From Lineus longissimus (Eukaryota > Nemertea > Pilidiophora > Heteronemertea > Lineidae), in assembly GCF_910592395.1 (NCBI RefSeq), contig NC_088312.1, forward strand, positions 15,941,292 through 16,005,291: DNA of 64,000 nt, read 5' to 3'. The notes beneath the pieces were generated by a model. That model searched no databases, had not been told where the DNA came from, and was given only the letters and a program-made list of their open reading frames with translations. The stretch's first letter is position 1; every line of letters begins with the position of its first letter. The translations under genes were made by a program, and so were the position numbers. Below, piece by piece: positions 34,269 to 46,550 of this stretch.

Positions 34269-34640
34269 TAAGAAACATGCTACATGTGATGTATCCTTGC
34301 TTGGAGTATTTACCATAAAAACTTAATTGAACAAAGTCACTAATAAACGAGAAATTGCACTTTTTATCTTTTCAGTTTTGGCCCCCGGATTGTCAAGTTG
34401 AGAATTGTATTGGACTGAAAATCGGTGTCAGAGACATTTGACCTTTGTGACCTTGAAAATAAGGTCAAATCAAAAACCCATATGATATGTTATGTATCCT
34501 TGCTAGGAGAACCTACCATAAAATCTTTATTGAAAACGAGTCACTTAGAGAGATATCACGCTTTTTCGGTTTCCACTTTTTGCCCTCTTTCTTCAATCTC
34601 AAAACCTATGTTGGGCGGGAAAAATCCATCAGACTGAAAA

Positions 34641-35439
34641 TCTATGAGGGGCAGGTGAAATAAAATAAAAACCTGCTTATTTTTTATCAATTTTTTTGTC
34701 TCAGATCATACAAGGGGACCCAGAAAAATTAAAATTTGTTGAAATTGGTCGTTGGGAAAATTATTTTATGATTTGGGGAGAAAAAAAGTGTGTCAAAAAT
34801 GGTCATCAGGACTTTTTTTTCTTCCAATTTTCGTAAAATGACCTCCAGAGGATTGGTAATCCAACAACTCAAAAATGTGACCTCAGCTGCCAGACATAAG
34901 GACCTCCATGTCTGTTGCATTATGATAGCTTGATAAAAGCTTGTGGTCCTGTTATCATCATAATCGATGTCTTGTTATGCGCTTTGTAGCTACTATTTAA
35001 CACAATAGTATTAATACTTTTAAATGTGTGTTAGAGGAATATTAATATTAATATTGTGGTCCAACAGATTCTTTGTCTGTCCAACAAATCCAAAAAACAC
35101 AGGCCTCTTAGTCATACAGCCTTATCTTCTGTAAATATTGTGTAAGGTGTCATCAACGGAGTAGGTTATTGTTGTCACAACAAGTAAGGAGACACTAGAA
35201 ATCAAATACTTTTTGGAACACGTCGATGCAAAAAAAAACAGATTGAGGACTAGAGAAAATCCGCCTTATGATAAAAAGGATCAATGCAATTTGAAAAGAA
35301 AATCAATCAAAGGTCAATATTGAAATCCCATGATTGAGAAAAAGAGGGCTAATCATTTTTCATGTAGCTATTATTAATATGGCAAAACTTCTATATATTA
35401 GGTATTGCTTCTGGGGCCCTGATTTCTTTTGTTAAAATG
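34641..35439. other. Intron sequence, nothing recognised
   Basis: AT-rich; several poly-T/poly-A runs. No exon, repeat end or RNA gene seen. Confidence 0.4.
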
Positions 35440-35590
35440 AAACGGCCAAGGAATATTGTGCTCACCGTATAGATATTTGGCATTTAGGAATTCATCCTGG
35501 TTAAGAAACATGCTACATGTATAGTAAATAGGGTAATCCAAAGTTGGTACGACATGTGATGTACCGTTGCTTGGAGTACCTACCATAAAA

Positions 35591-36623
35591 ATGGCCAGGG
35601 CCATTGTGCTCACCTCATGTGGAGGAAAGATGGATAAAGAGCATGGTATTGTGTCATGTAGTGTTAGGTTTGATGTAGGTCCAAGCAATTACAATTTCCC
35701 CAAAATGGCCAATTTACAGTACATTCGACCTCTGTGACCTTGAAAAGTAGGTCAAATCAAAGAAGACCCGGATGACACATTGAATGGTTGTTAGAATTAG
35801 ATGTACCTATGATATAAAATTGGTGCCAATCAGGCAAGTAATACTAGGAATAATGGCATTTTGAAGAATTTAGGATTTGGCCCCCTCCCTGGAGGCCAAA
35901 CGGCAAATCAGATCGCACCAAACTTCGGTACCTGAGACCACCTGACCAAGGGGTACATGTGTACTTAATTTGTGATCAATAGTCATTGCAGTTAAGAAAC
36001 GTGTCATAGTTACGGCCTGACGGCCAATTTACGCCATTTGACCTCTGTGACCTTGACAAGAAGGTCAAATTAAAAACCTGTGTAACATATATTGTATGGC
36101 GGTTAGATGTACCCATGATATCAAATTGGTGGCAATCGGGCAAGAAGTTAAGGAATAATCAAATTTTTAAGGTTTTTGGATTTTGCCCCCTGGTGGTCAA
36201 GTGGTGAATCATATTGGACCAAACTTCGGTCCCTGAGATTACCTGACTAAGGGGTAAATGTGTACCAAATTTGGGATCAATAGTCATTGCAGTTTAGAAA
36301 CGTGCCATCGTTACATCCTAACGGCCAATTTACACTATTTGACCTCTGTGACCTTGAAAAGGAGGGCAAATCAAAAACCCGGAGGATATATGATGCACCT
36401 TTGCTAGAAGTACCTACCATATTTTTTTCAAAATTTCCCGACTACTATTAAGGGAGATATTGCATATTTTCACTTTTAACGTTTGGCCCCCTGGTGGCCA
36501 AACCATGAAACGAATCGGACCGAAACGTGGTCTCCAAGGTGTCATTACATAAGGGTACATGTGTACCAAGTTTCAACTCAATAGCTTTAACAGTTACGAA
36601 ACGTGCCCTGCTAACGGACGACG

Positions 36624-36679
<56 letters not shown>

Positions 36680-36735
36680 ACGACGGACGCCACGGTATGG
36701 GATAAGCTCACCTCTGCTAAGAGGTGAGCTAAAAA
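35591..36735 (+). mobile_element. Complete HINE/pearl-like element, GAGGTGAGC subfamily, copy 2
   Basis: Nearly identical to 11766-12914 throughout, including stem TGGCC-AG-GGCCA, TGTGCTCACCTC, core units, (GAC)n (36616-36688) and terminal hairpin GAGGTGAGCTAAAAA. It is inserted in the A-rich site CCATAAAAATATCATC of the outer element. High identity of the two copies argues for recent activity. Confidence 0.9.
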
Positions 36736-37008
36736 TATCATCACAAACAAGTCACTGATAACCGCACTTTTTATCTTTTTTCGTTTTGGCCCGCTGGTTG
36801 CCAAGTCGAGAATCAGATCAGACCGAAATTCAGTGTCAGCGGTTATTTGACATAGGGAGTCATGTGTACTAAATTTCAAGTTCATAGCTTGAGCAGCTAA
36901 GAAACGTGCCATAGTTTGACTCAACCAGCAAATTTAAGCCATTTGACCTCTGTGACCTTGAAAATTAGGTGAAATCAAAAACCCGTATCCTTGCTAAGAG
37001 TAACAATA

Positions 37009-38627
37009 AACAAGAGGCCCAAGGGCCTGGCGCTCAGCTGAGTTAATATCATTAATATCTTCCCGGTGTTTAGTTCATTATGCATGAAAATGGCATGCTC
37101 CATGGTATTTGATATCCTTTTGCGTTCACTACGGTACCAATGTTTTTGGTTAACATAATTATGCCACTGTTCATTCCTCAATCCTGACCATAATTCGGGT
37201 GAAATCATCGTATGAAAATATTTACCGAAACATGAAGTTTATGCCATGAATGAGGATACTCATTGTCATAGCCTCGTTTACAAGTACGAAGTATTTTCCC
37301 GCGAATATTCAAAACTGCTTGGCTCCTTGCCAGATAAATAACATGTGACTATACACAAAATAGAAAACTTTGATGGAAATTGTAAATCATTTTTTTATCT
37401 ATCAGGGGAAACAAGCTGATGATGATCAAATAAATCATTCATGAGAAATCGTTTTGTTGCTGAAGCTTGCATGACGAAGTTAATGCTAAACCGTTTCTTG
37501 TGCTCTACTGCGCCACCGTAGTTTTCTATTTACACCAGCGATGACGTCGTTTCTGGTGATTCCCTACGTTGTCCAATGAGCGCTTTTTAAAATGTGCCAT
37601 TTGGTATTGTACAGTATGCAATGTATTTTTTCAGCGCTGCCAGTTGTCGAACAGAATGCCGTAGCTCCCTCAATTTCCAATCAATTTTTATGGGAGTGAC
37701 ATTTTTGTATTGCTTAGAATGTCTACTTTTTACTCATGAAAGAATCGTAGAACTAAAACTTAATAGGCGAACAGAATCATGCCGATTCACTGCACATACT
37801 GTGGGAATTCTCAACTTCAAAATACATCGGCGATGTCATCGCGAACAGAGCATGCACTTCCGATATCGTTTTCACAGAAATGTGGCCAAATTTTCAAGAA
37901 CTAATTTCTGAAAGTAGTCCCTAAATACCTTATGACTACCACTGAAACGAACTAGTGATAATATCGCCTACCAGACTCCTTTTTAAGCAGAAAATTGGGT
38001 ACTTGAGTGTCATTGAGCTCCAAGATTATTGCACATGGCGTAAACAACATGCCGCCATTTTGTCTCCGCTTCGGTATTTCGTACGCCGCTTATAATGCAC
38101 CTTCTCAATTAAAACCAACATAATAAGGCCTTACATCGTTGATTGAATAGGAACACCACACAAAACACAATAAAGTGGGGGTACAATCGATTACGAAGCT
38201 GAAGTGAACAGTGATTTATTCCTGGAGCTACTGCTTTTGTTGTGTAGCTGCCATGTTTTGAGAACTGGCAAATAGGAGACTTCATTGATGGCTGACGTCA
38301 TCGGGCGGGAATTTGAATCGGCAGAAATAATTAAAAGGCAGGTAGCGCCCTCTCCTGTTAAAATTTTGAACTTTTTCTCAATAAAATAGATTTTCAAGAA
38401 TTTTATCTTAATATTAGAGCATATTTCGACTAATTCTGCTGCTCCTAGGCCGATATAGGCCAGTTTCCTTCATGCACTCTCGCTCGCAGGAAGTAGGTCG
38501 AATGGCGACACATTTTGTTTTGAAAGTAGAGTTTGACCAGAAGTATCCAGAAATGCAAAATTGAAGTCTCTAGGTCTTACGGTTACAAAATGTGCACCAT
38601 GGGTTTAACGGATGGACGGATGGATGG

Positions 38628-38662
<35 letters not shown>

Positions 38663-38740
38663 TGTGGATGGATGGACAGACGGACGCCACTGAACAACTT
38701 ATTTGACAAGCTCGGCTGACTTAGTCAGCCGAGCTAAAAA
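37009..38740 (+). mobile_element. HINE-like element, CAGCTGAGC subfamily
   Basis: It starts AACAAGAGGCCCAAGGGCCT then GGCGCTCAGCTG and ends GTCAGCCGAGCTAAAAA. The tail has a GGATGGATGGACGG microsatellite (38608-38685). Its interior 37590-37760 is the empty-site counterpart of the TIR insertion at 21946. No coding function seen. Confidence 0.85.
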
Positions 38741-39011
38741 TTTATCGAAAAAAGTCAGTCATAAGAGAGATATCACACTTTTTAGGTTTCCACTTCTGGC
38801 CCCCTGGTGGCCAAGTCAAGAATTTAGATCGGACCGAAATTCATTGTCAGAGGTCACCTGACCTTAAGTGTCCAGTGCACAAAAATTCAAGTTTATAGCC
38901 CTAGCAGTTACAAACGTGCCACTGTTTTTGAAACAGGATATGACGACGGTAGATGACGACGGACGACAGACACTGCAGTGTTGTATGGACTCCCCTACGG
39001 CGAGCCAAAAA

Positions 39012-39480
39012 GTGGAACACCAATCGTTGTTGCCAGGCACTAGTCATCATAGACTGCTGAACACAACTCATAGCTTTGCACCAGTCAGTATGGACTGAAC
39101 ACCGCTCATGGCTATTCAGCACTGCAAAACACCAATGGTGGGTATGCACCTGCCATCATAGACTGCTTACTGCTTACACCACTGGTTGTGGCTAGGGATT
39201 AGTCGTTATAGACAAGCACCAGACAAAGCAGCTATGCACCAGTCATTAGACACGGCCCAACACCACTTGCGGCTATGTATCAGCCATCATAGATTGATAT
39301 ACATTGCTGGTTGTGGCTATGCATCAGTCATCATGAACTGATACATACCTCTGGGATGGCTATGGACCAGTCATAAAAGATTGATAAACAGCACTGATTA
39401 TAGTTATGCACCTGGCATTATAGACTGATTAACACCACTCATGGTTGGTATGCGCAGGTTATTATAGATTGATCAACACC
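39012..39480. repeat. Minisatellite, ~50-bp unit, about nine degenerate copies
   Basis: The phrases CACCAGTCATCATAGACTG, ATTGATAAACAC and CACTCATGGCTATGCACC recur through the interval. The array starts directly at the 3' end of the outer HINE. Confidence 0.8.
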
Positions 39481-39617
39481 AAACTCTCACAGGATGTTAT
39501 GGTACAAACTCATACAAATAACACAAGTTCTCCCATGTATTGTCATGTAATACATCAATGGACAACACTGGGGATATAAAACAACACGTTCATCATAGGA
39601 AAAGGTATTACTTAAAC

Positions 39618-39650
39618 CTGTGAGGGTCGAAACTGAGGTCATCACAGCAG
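39618..39650 (-). CDS. Candidate 33-bp microexon of tomosyn (unproven)
   Basis: A strong pyrimidine tract (CTCATCTTCTCTCCCCTCCA) and AAG precede it, and CACAG|GTTTAAG follows. It is 11 codons, phase 1 at both ends, so it could be included between the variable-loop exons and 32193-32309 without changing frame. It encodes AVMTSVSTLT, serine/threonine-rich like the rest of the loop. No homology supports it, and the donor is weak at +4 to +6. Confidence 0.25.
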
Positions 39651-42600
39651 CTTTGGAGGGGAGAGAAGATGAGAGACATGAGCAAGGTCCAAGGGGCCAA
39701 GTCACATGGACTGGCAAGCCTTTGGTGCTGGTGTTTTTTTTCTCTTCATGAACAACAGTCGACCAAACCCAGCTGAAAAAACAGCTCCCCAGTTTATCAC
39801 CACCCAATCTTAATCCTGTGCTATATAGCTCTGAAGGACGACTAGTTCTGGCAGCCGAGAAATAGTATTAATCAAAATGGAAATAACTAAGATTTCAACA
39901 ATGGTAACAGACCTTAAAAAAACGACAACACAACTGTACCTGGAGAAACTGACTTGCCTGTTCATTAAGAGAACAAACACACACTGTGCACCATCAAATG
40001 GTCAAGGGTGGAGAAAGAAGGCATGAGCAACTCAAATCAAGATAGTTCATCATGCAATTACAGGAAGAGGGAGGAGCTACACTAAGTAATCGATGGATTC
40101 AAACCTCTTTCAACAGTTACAGTCACCATAAACACAAACAAGGGGAATACGAAACTACTAGATAGTCATGCCGCACCATCAAACAACCATTCGGAATAAA
40201 TAATCATTTTTGGTCATCTTGAACAACACAATTAGACAAATTTATTATTGTTGACTGAAAGTTTCACAATGTGTCAAACAGTGTTTTAAGCTCAAAGATG
40301 TCGCCGACTTGTTGTTTGCACCACATTACCCTTAATGTAGGTCAAATAAAATTTTCAGCAACGTTTGTCTGTCTGTTTCCCCCCCCCCTCCTCCTCGAGT
40401 ATTGAATAGGAATCAATGGTCAATAATTGTGCACATGGTCTAATTCCTGTCAAAGTAATGTTATGATTTCCACTAAACATTAACCTCTTGACTACTGCCG
40501 GGATATAGCGGTTGCATTCAAATACACGTGTTTACTGCCGACCGCCTAAGCAGTTGCTATAATAGACCTTTCTGTGTATTGTCTGGTATGACCTGGCTCG
40601 GCTCTACTAGTGTCTAGTGACGCAGGCATGGCGTCTGCTACCCACCAACTTGAACTAAGTCGTAGAGCTGGCGCTGTGGTGGCGGCGAAGACGGAGGTTT
40701 TACCAGATGCATGTGGCTGCACAATAATACCAAAAAAGGCCCAGTATGGAATGGTTTGAACGGCCCGGTAGTCAAGAGATTAAATAGTATTTGTAGCCAC
40801 AGTGCCACAGACGGGTCAAAACTGAAGTTCAAGGGTCAACTTACATTCACTTGAAATCTATATACCGTCAAAGGTGAAGGTCATGAGGTCATGGGAAAAA
40901 TTACACACATGAGCTAACTGTCAACAAACAAATGAACCAGTTTCTCTAAACTTGGTATGTGTAGCAAGGCCGATACTGGTACCAGAGTGCCATTGCCGAA
41001 CCACAAAATCAACGGTCTATGTATCAAATTCTTGCTGATTAACCACAGAGTGTCAGTGAAGGTGTTCAAGTGTTCAAGGTCAAAGGTCAAATTTTAAAAA
41101 CATTCAATCTGTTCATGGTGTGGTCATACTGAAAGTGCCAATAAGGGCTCAAACTGTTCAAGACAAATGTAAGATCAAAGGTTGAATCTACAAAATATCT
41201 TAACTTGACTGTATAAATCAGCTGAATATCACTAAACTTGGTATGGTCAAGCCCATTAGTACCATAAGCACCAGAAGGGGTTGAATTTGTCAAAGGTCAA
41301 AGGTTCAGATCATAGAGACACCTTCACAACATAATAAACTGCAAAACATTTTACCCACAGCAACTACTGCCTAGTTTAGGAAATAAAAGTAACTCAGTAT
41401 CAGGGTGTCGTCAATAAAGTGGTCTGAAGTAACCAACAGACATTTTTTAGGCAAGGCCAATGTGGTGACCGCCTTAAGTAGGCTGGATCCATCCATGCCT
41501 GATGACAACGCAGTGCCATGTCATCAGTGTAAGGTAACTGTACAAGAATGGCTGGTATGACTATGTGCTACGTTAAGGTACAATGACCAAATCATTCTTT
41601 CAACAACACATTTCTGGTGTGAAATCTTGCATGTAGAGGTCCCCTTTCCAAACATTTAGCGTTGCAAACTGTTACGTGATTCCATTCAATTTTACAAATT
41701 AAGTTTCAGAAACACAAACTGAATACCAATATATTCATATATGGTCAAAATCCTGCTAAAATCTGTTGATAAATCATCTTGTGGGCTTAATTCAGGTAAA
41801 TTAATCTTCGTTACAGGATTATATTTCCATTGCCAAGAAAATGACGAATTTCTTCCTCATTAGTTGGTGATAATTGAGTAATAAGACAGCTGACCGAGGC
41901 TTTACATGCAGGAAAGGAAGGAGATGAGCACAGATGTGAGGAGAGATAGAGGGCAGACTTGAGGATCGTTATAATGCGCAACAAGAAAACATCATATCAA
42001 ATATATTCATACAAGTATCATCACTTTACATATGCCTACACTGCAACAGAACTGTCAAGGGATGGGGCTTGGGACATCAATTAACTGAATAAATCAAACT
42101 TTATTAGTAAGCCATTTCTAAAGAATTACAAAATAATATTCAGGCTCATCCAATCAGAATTTTCCACTGCTGACCAATCACAGCAGAACCATCCGATTTC
42201 AAACTTGCTGAAATATAATTCAGAGCTGAACCTGTAAATTATCGATTATTTGTTTGATGAATCTGATAATGGACATCATGAAAGATATAAATATTGGTGA
42301 AAGCTTGCTGTTATTATGTTAGTTGTCCCATTTGAAGACACTGGATTTAGCGAAACAACACACATGTAGAGAGCAACAATTCTGGCAACATCACCCAACA
42401 ATATGGTATTTTTTGCGCAAAAAATACAAACCGCCAGCATGAAAATTGAGGAGTTGAGCCAGTATTGAAAGAATGTATGGCCTGGCAGGTCTATGGGTAA
42501 AATACACTGCAAATTAAGAAAAATGCATTTTTCAGTGTTTTCTGTTTTTACAAATGTAATTGAAATGGATGTAAACTGCAATGTGTGTTCATGAAATTGG

Positions 42601-43789
42601 CATGATTGCGAAAAGATGCACTGCTGTAGGTAAGCCATGGTGAGAGGGGATGTGGCAGGGCTAGCTGGCTCACACGTTCAGCTCTGAATGGGCACACAAT
42701 ATAATGTATCATTAAATCATTTGAGGACAGGACACATTTATTTCATACAAATATTTATAAAATAATATTTCTACACTCTACACTTTTTGCCATTAGTTGG
42801 CATCACATCAATGGTGAAGATGTATCGCCTAAAATGGCTTCTTATCATTCACATCAGTGGTCAATGAAGGAATTTACATGATGTTCTGTCTTCAAATGAT
42901 TGGATTCATTGCTGACATAATGACCAACTGAAGAGAGGCTCAGGTGCCATGCAATTGGCTGTAAGTGTCAAATATACTCAAACGAAAAACTGGTGAGAGC
43001 AAACAAGCAACACGGTCAAATCTCAAAATAAATAATAGACTGCGAGATAAAACATATAGCACATTATTCATTCAGTTCTCATCATGCAGATTACATTCTC
43101 AAATAAACCGTACGACTGAGGCAAACTGTTTTCCCAATATGATTCCATAGTAACTTAGAAATGTGGTCCAAGTGTCAAGTGGAGAAAATCTTCACACTTG
43201 TCATTTTCAGAAAAACTCTGGGAGAAAACACAGCCAGCAGTCGATTAAGGGCTTAATACAAATATAAAGCTTTGCAAAGACTATGTTTATGTGATTCTTC
43301 AAAAAGTGTCTTGTAAGTGTGGTTATAATAATCTATGAGTACATTTTGAACTGAAATCTTTCCTGCTCTAGTGAATATTAGCAAAGAATTGACGACACTT
43401 GAATATGTCTTTCACCAGGGCATATTCCTGGGCAAGGCCAACATGTCTCAATGTTCTTTAAATGAAATAGGACAAAATACAGTGCCCAAGGAAATGAATA
43501 CATGTATGCCGTTTTTTTATTAAGTGCTCTATAAAACGGTATCCAGTTGTTTCCCTCCCTTACCTTTTCGCCCCCAGTCGTTTCACTTCAAATTGTAATT
43601 GTTTCGCACACTGGGACTTTTGGTTGGGGAATGAGAAAGTACCCAGGAAGGTTAAAGTGACAATATCAAGTGTAGTAGATTGCCTTCTCAGGGTTGTCAA
43701 ATCTATAAGTAAGTCAATTACTAGAGTGTGGCACTGAGTAGTTTAACAGTAAGTATGTAATTTATTGATGGGTCATCAAGAGTATGATC

Positions 43790-44740
43790 ATGGGTAAGTC
43801 ACTTGTCTATCTAATTGATAGGTGATCTAGCGTGTGATTTTAGGCAACTCACTTGATGATTGATGGCCGGGGGGGGGGGGGGGGGGGTCATCTAAAGTAA
43901 GGTCCTGCAAACCGCCTTTAGTCTATTTTCAGAATTGAGGACCATGTTCACGATTTCACAGTCAAGGACAATTGTGGAAAAGTAATCTACTTTAACTGTC
44001 AACCAGCTTGGGGCTTCGCTATATGACCATAATTAGTCAGTGTAATTATTCTGCAGTTTTGTGTAGCTGGGCAATTTATGAGGTAATCTCTGTCTATTAA
44101 TTAACAGGCAAGTGTGAAAACAACACCTTTTCATGATTTGAGTGCTTTATGTAAGATATTTTCTGCGTGCCAGCATATCTAATAAGTGACCTGGGAAGGT
44201 TTTGATTTGATAATGAGGAGATCCTGGTCAGATGCAAGGCAGACGAGTGATTTTCACATGGTGACACTCCAAATGACAATTCAATAAGAAAGATAAGAAA
44301 GACAAGTGACTCGCCCTAGATCACAATGCATCAACATGCCTACAAAGGGAGACGAAAGGAAGGAGCTGTCAATATCATAGGGCTAATAGTGACAATGATT
44401 ATGAGGACTTTTGATACCGGTAACTGGTTTCCAGGTGACTCAGCGGTCAAACTCCAGATGATCAATTAATCATTTATGACCAATCAATCAAGTTCCTACT
44501 GTCTGACGTCCAATCAATAAGATTGACAAGTGATGCAAGGTAAGCATCATTCTGCATAAAAGGTCACCAACTATTGACCAATCAATAAGATAGATACATG
44601 ATGGTGATGCAATGTTACATTCCAAACTACGGCCAATAGATAAGTGAGTTGCCCGAGGTCTTAATCACTCAACAGCCAAGACTTGCTGAAAGTCACAGCA
44701 CACAGCAGTAAGATAGAAAAGTGACTTGCCCAATGTCTCA
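43790..44740. repeat. Scattered copies of an AAGTGACTTGCCC motif on both strands
   Basis: Copies include AAAAGTGACTTGCCCAATGT (44712), ACAAGTGACTCGCCCTAGAT (44305), ATAAGTGAGTTGCCCGAGGT (44641) and the complement GGGTAAGTCACTTG (43793). It resembles the conserved segment of MIR/CORE-type SINEs, but the borders are unclear. Confidence 0.3.
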
Positions 44741-45959
44741 AGATCTAAATGCCACCCTTAGACGGCTAATCTGTCAACATATGAATGCTTATGACTAATG
44801 TGAGGCTAAAATAACTCGGGGGGGAAAACAAGTCCCAGGTAGTGAAAAGACCAAACCAGGGGGTGAAATGACAACAATTTGGAACGAAACGACTGCGGGT
44901 GAAAAGGTCAGGGAGAGAAACGACCGCAATTCCCATAAAACTGATAATGCAACTAAGATAATTATTTTTCCTCCAGAAATATTTCAGTTCAACACAATAA
45001 AAAGAAATCAATATTGCAGAAAACAGTCATGCACAAATATATATTGCTCATTCTTAAAAGAGGAGTAGTGGCAGGTATTGCCAGAATGGCACTAATGATA
45101 CCTACATGTAATACAAGGTTCATGTGTTGAGGGCACTATAGACAATCTGTAGAAACTGTGCACAAACAGCTTATAGCATAAAGACATTATTCTTTATTCT
45201 ATCAACAAATGGATAGTTTCCTAACAGAAAAATCAGTTCATCCGCTTTTTGTATGTTGAGTACATTAACTGATGCATCTAAGTATTATACCCTTTATACA
45301 GGATCACTGCATGGACAATGCATCAGCGTTCAGATGGCAATAAATCCTGCTACTCCTATTTTAACTGAGAAATATGATTCCTGCCATCAAGTTTACAGGC
45401 CCCTTAGAACCAATTCCAACAATTCAAGGCCTCCCAAGATGGTAAGCCTAATAATGCTAATCCAAGCATTACAATGGGGTATCAGCACTTGGGCAATGGG
45501 CAGATTAGATCAAACGATGGACAGAGCCCGTTATGACTAACACTGGTCAAACTAAAAAGTTTTAAACTCTCAATTTTGAATTTTAAAAAGCTATTTGTTA
45601 GAAAAATACATTTATAGGCAAACTGTCCAATGTCCAAAAGCATCACAGCAAAATGTTGTACCCTTTTCTTCTTTCATGTCTTTCATGCTTATCTGACGAT
45701 TATAAGAGAAAATCTTGATTATTTGTACCGCTCCCAAAAGGTGTTTTAGAGCTGTGCAAATGGTTTTATCTTCAAGAGGCCGTATACCTAATGGCTACTT
45801 CTACTTTAACTGACAAAGAAGATATGGCCTTATAAAACGTTAATGCTAAATGCATGTACAGAGTGTATAAAAAGCACTACTAGTAAAAATCTTCGAAGAT
45901 ATCATTTATATCAAAAATTGAAATGAAAGGATGAAAGACACACACTATGACTTCCTATA

Positions 45960-46086
45960 GTGAGATTTTTAATTTTAGATTTGACCTCCTGGTGGCCAAG
46001 CCGAAAATAAGATCAGACCCAAATTTTGCCCTCCTAATGGACAGACAACAGATGACGGGTGATGGCAAATGCTCATTGAGCTAAAA
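45960..46086 (+). mobile_element. HINE 3' fragment
   Basis: TTTGACCTCCTGGTGGCCAA core remnant, then GACAGACAACAGATGACGGG, then GCTCATTGAGCTAAAAA. Only the last ~130 bp of an element remain. Confidence 0.6.
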
Positions 46087-46550
46087 AGCAAAATGTATGA
46101 GTTTTTATACACTCTGCAAGACTACCTAAAACAGAAAAGAAAAGACAATCACTTTTCATCAGCAATGGACGAGGGAGGAGTTGACAAAATGCTGCTTGGT
46201 GTATGATAAACTTTGACAGGTCCTGAGTAAAACTGATTGCCTCTCGCTCAAGCTATTCGAAGTCTCATTTCAATAAGCTATTAAAATACTGATGCTGTCA
46301 ACCCCTATCAACATGTTAACCTGTCTTATCATGCTGCTTGCCAACAAAAACTTCCAAGTGTTTTCTTTACGAATGTCTAAACTTGAGTTACTCATACATC
46401 AAGGGTTTTCTTGAGAACTCATGATAATATGTAGGGTCGACTTGAACAACACCACCTCTTAGATCTTGGAAACACCAGCCAATTTGAAACACAATATGTA
46501 ACTCGCTCTCCAAAAATCTTTAGGTGCCGTTATTAAATTTACATGAAATG

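Larger units (their letters stand above)
33551..34640 (+). mobile_element. HINE-like element (GCTCACC subfamily), interrupted by Harbinger copy C
   Basis: Start GGCCAGGGGCCATTGTGCTC then ACC. At GGTTA it is broken by 33612-34268 and resumes with AAGAAACATGCTACATG. The uninterrupted sister copy near 35500-35520 reads CCTGGTTAAGAAACATGCTA. Core units with TTTGACCTTTGTGACCTTGA follow at 34436. The 3' end is lost. Confidence 0.8.
35440..39011 (+). mobile_element. HINE-like element (TACGGTGAGC subfamily) carrying two other HINEs
   Basis: It starts CGGCCAAGGAATATTGTGCTC then ACCGTA and ends CTACGGCGAGCCAAAAA. The same start/end pair bounds 46551-48120 without these insertions. It is broken by 35591-36735 and 37009-38740; removing both leaves about 0.7 kb collinear with 46551-48120. 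Both insertions share its orientation. Confidence 0.85.
39481..46550. other. Large intron sequence, no confirmed exon
   Basis: Mostly unique AT-rich sequence inside the intron between exons 52887-53028 and 32193-32309. It contains a microexon candidate (39618-39650), degenerate GTCAAAGGTCAAA-rich repeats (40830-41300), a 19-base G run (43869-43887), repeated GTGACTTGCCC motifs (43790-44740) and a HINE tail fragment (45960-46086). Frames of up to 120 codons show no recognised domains. Confidence 0.5.
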
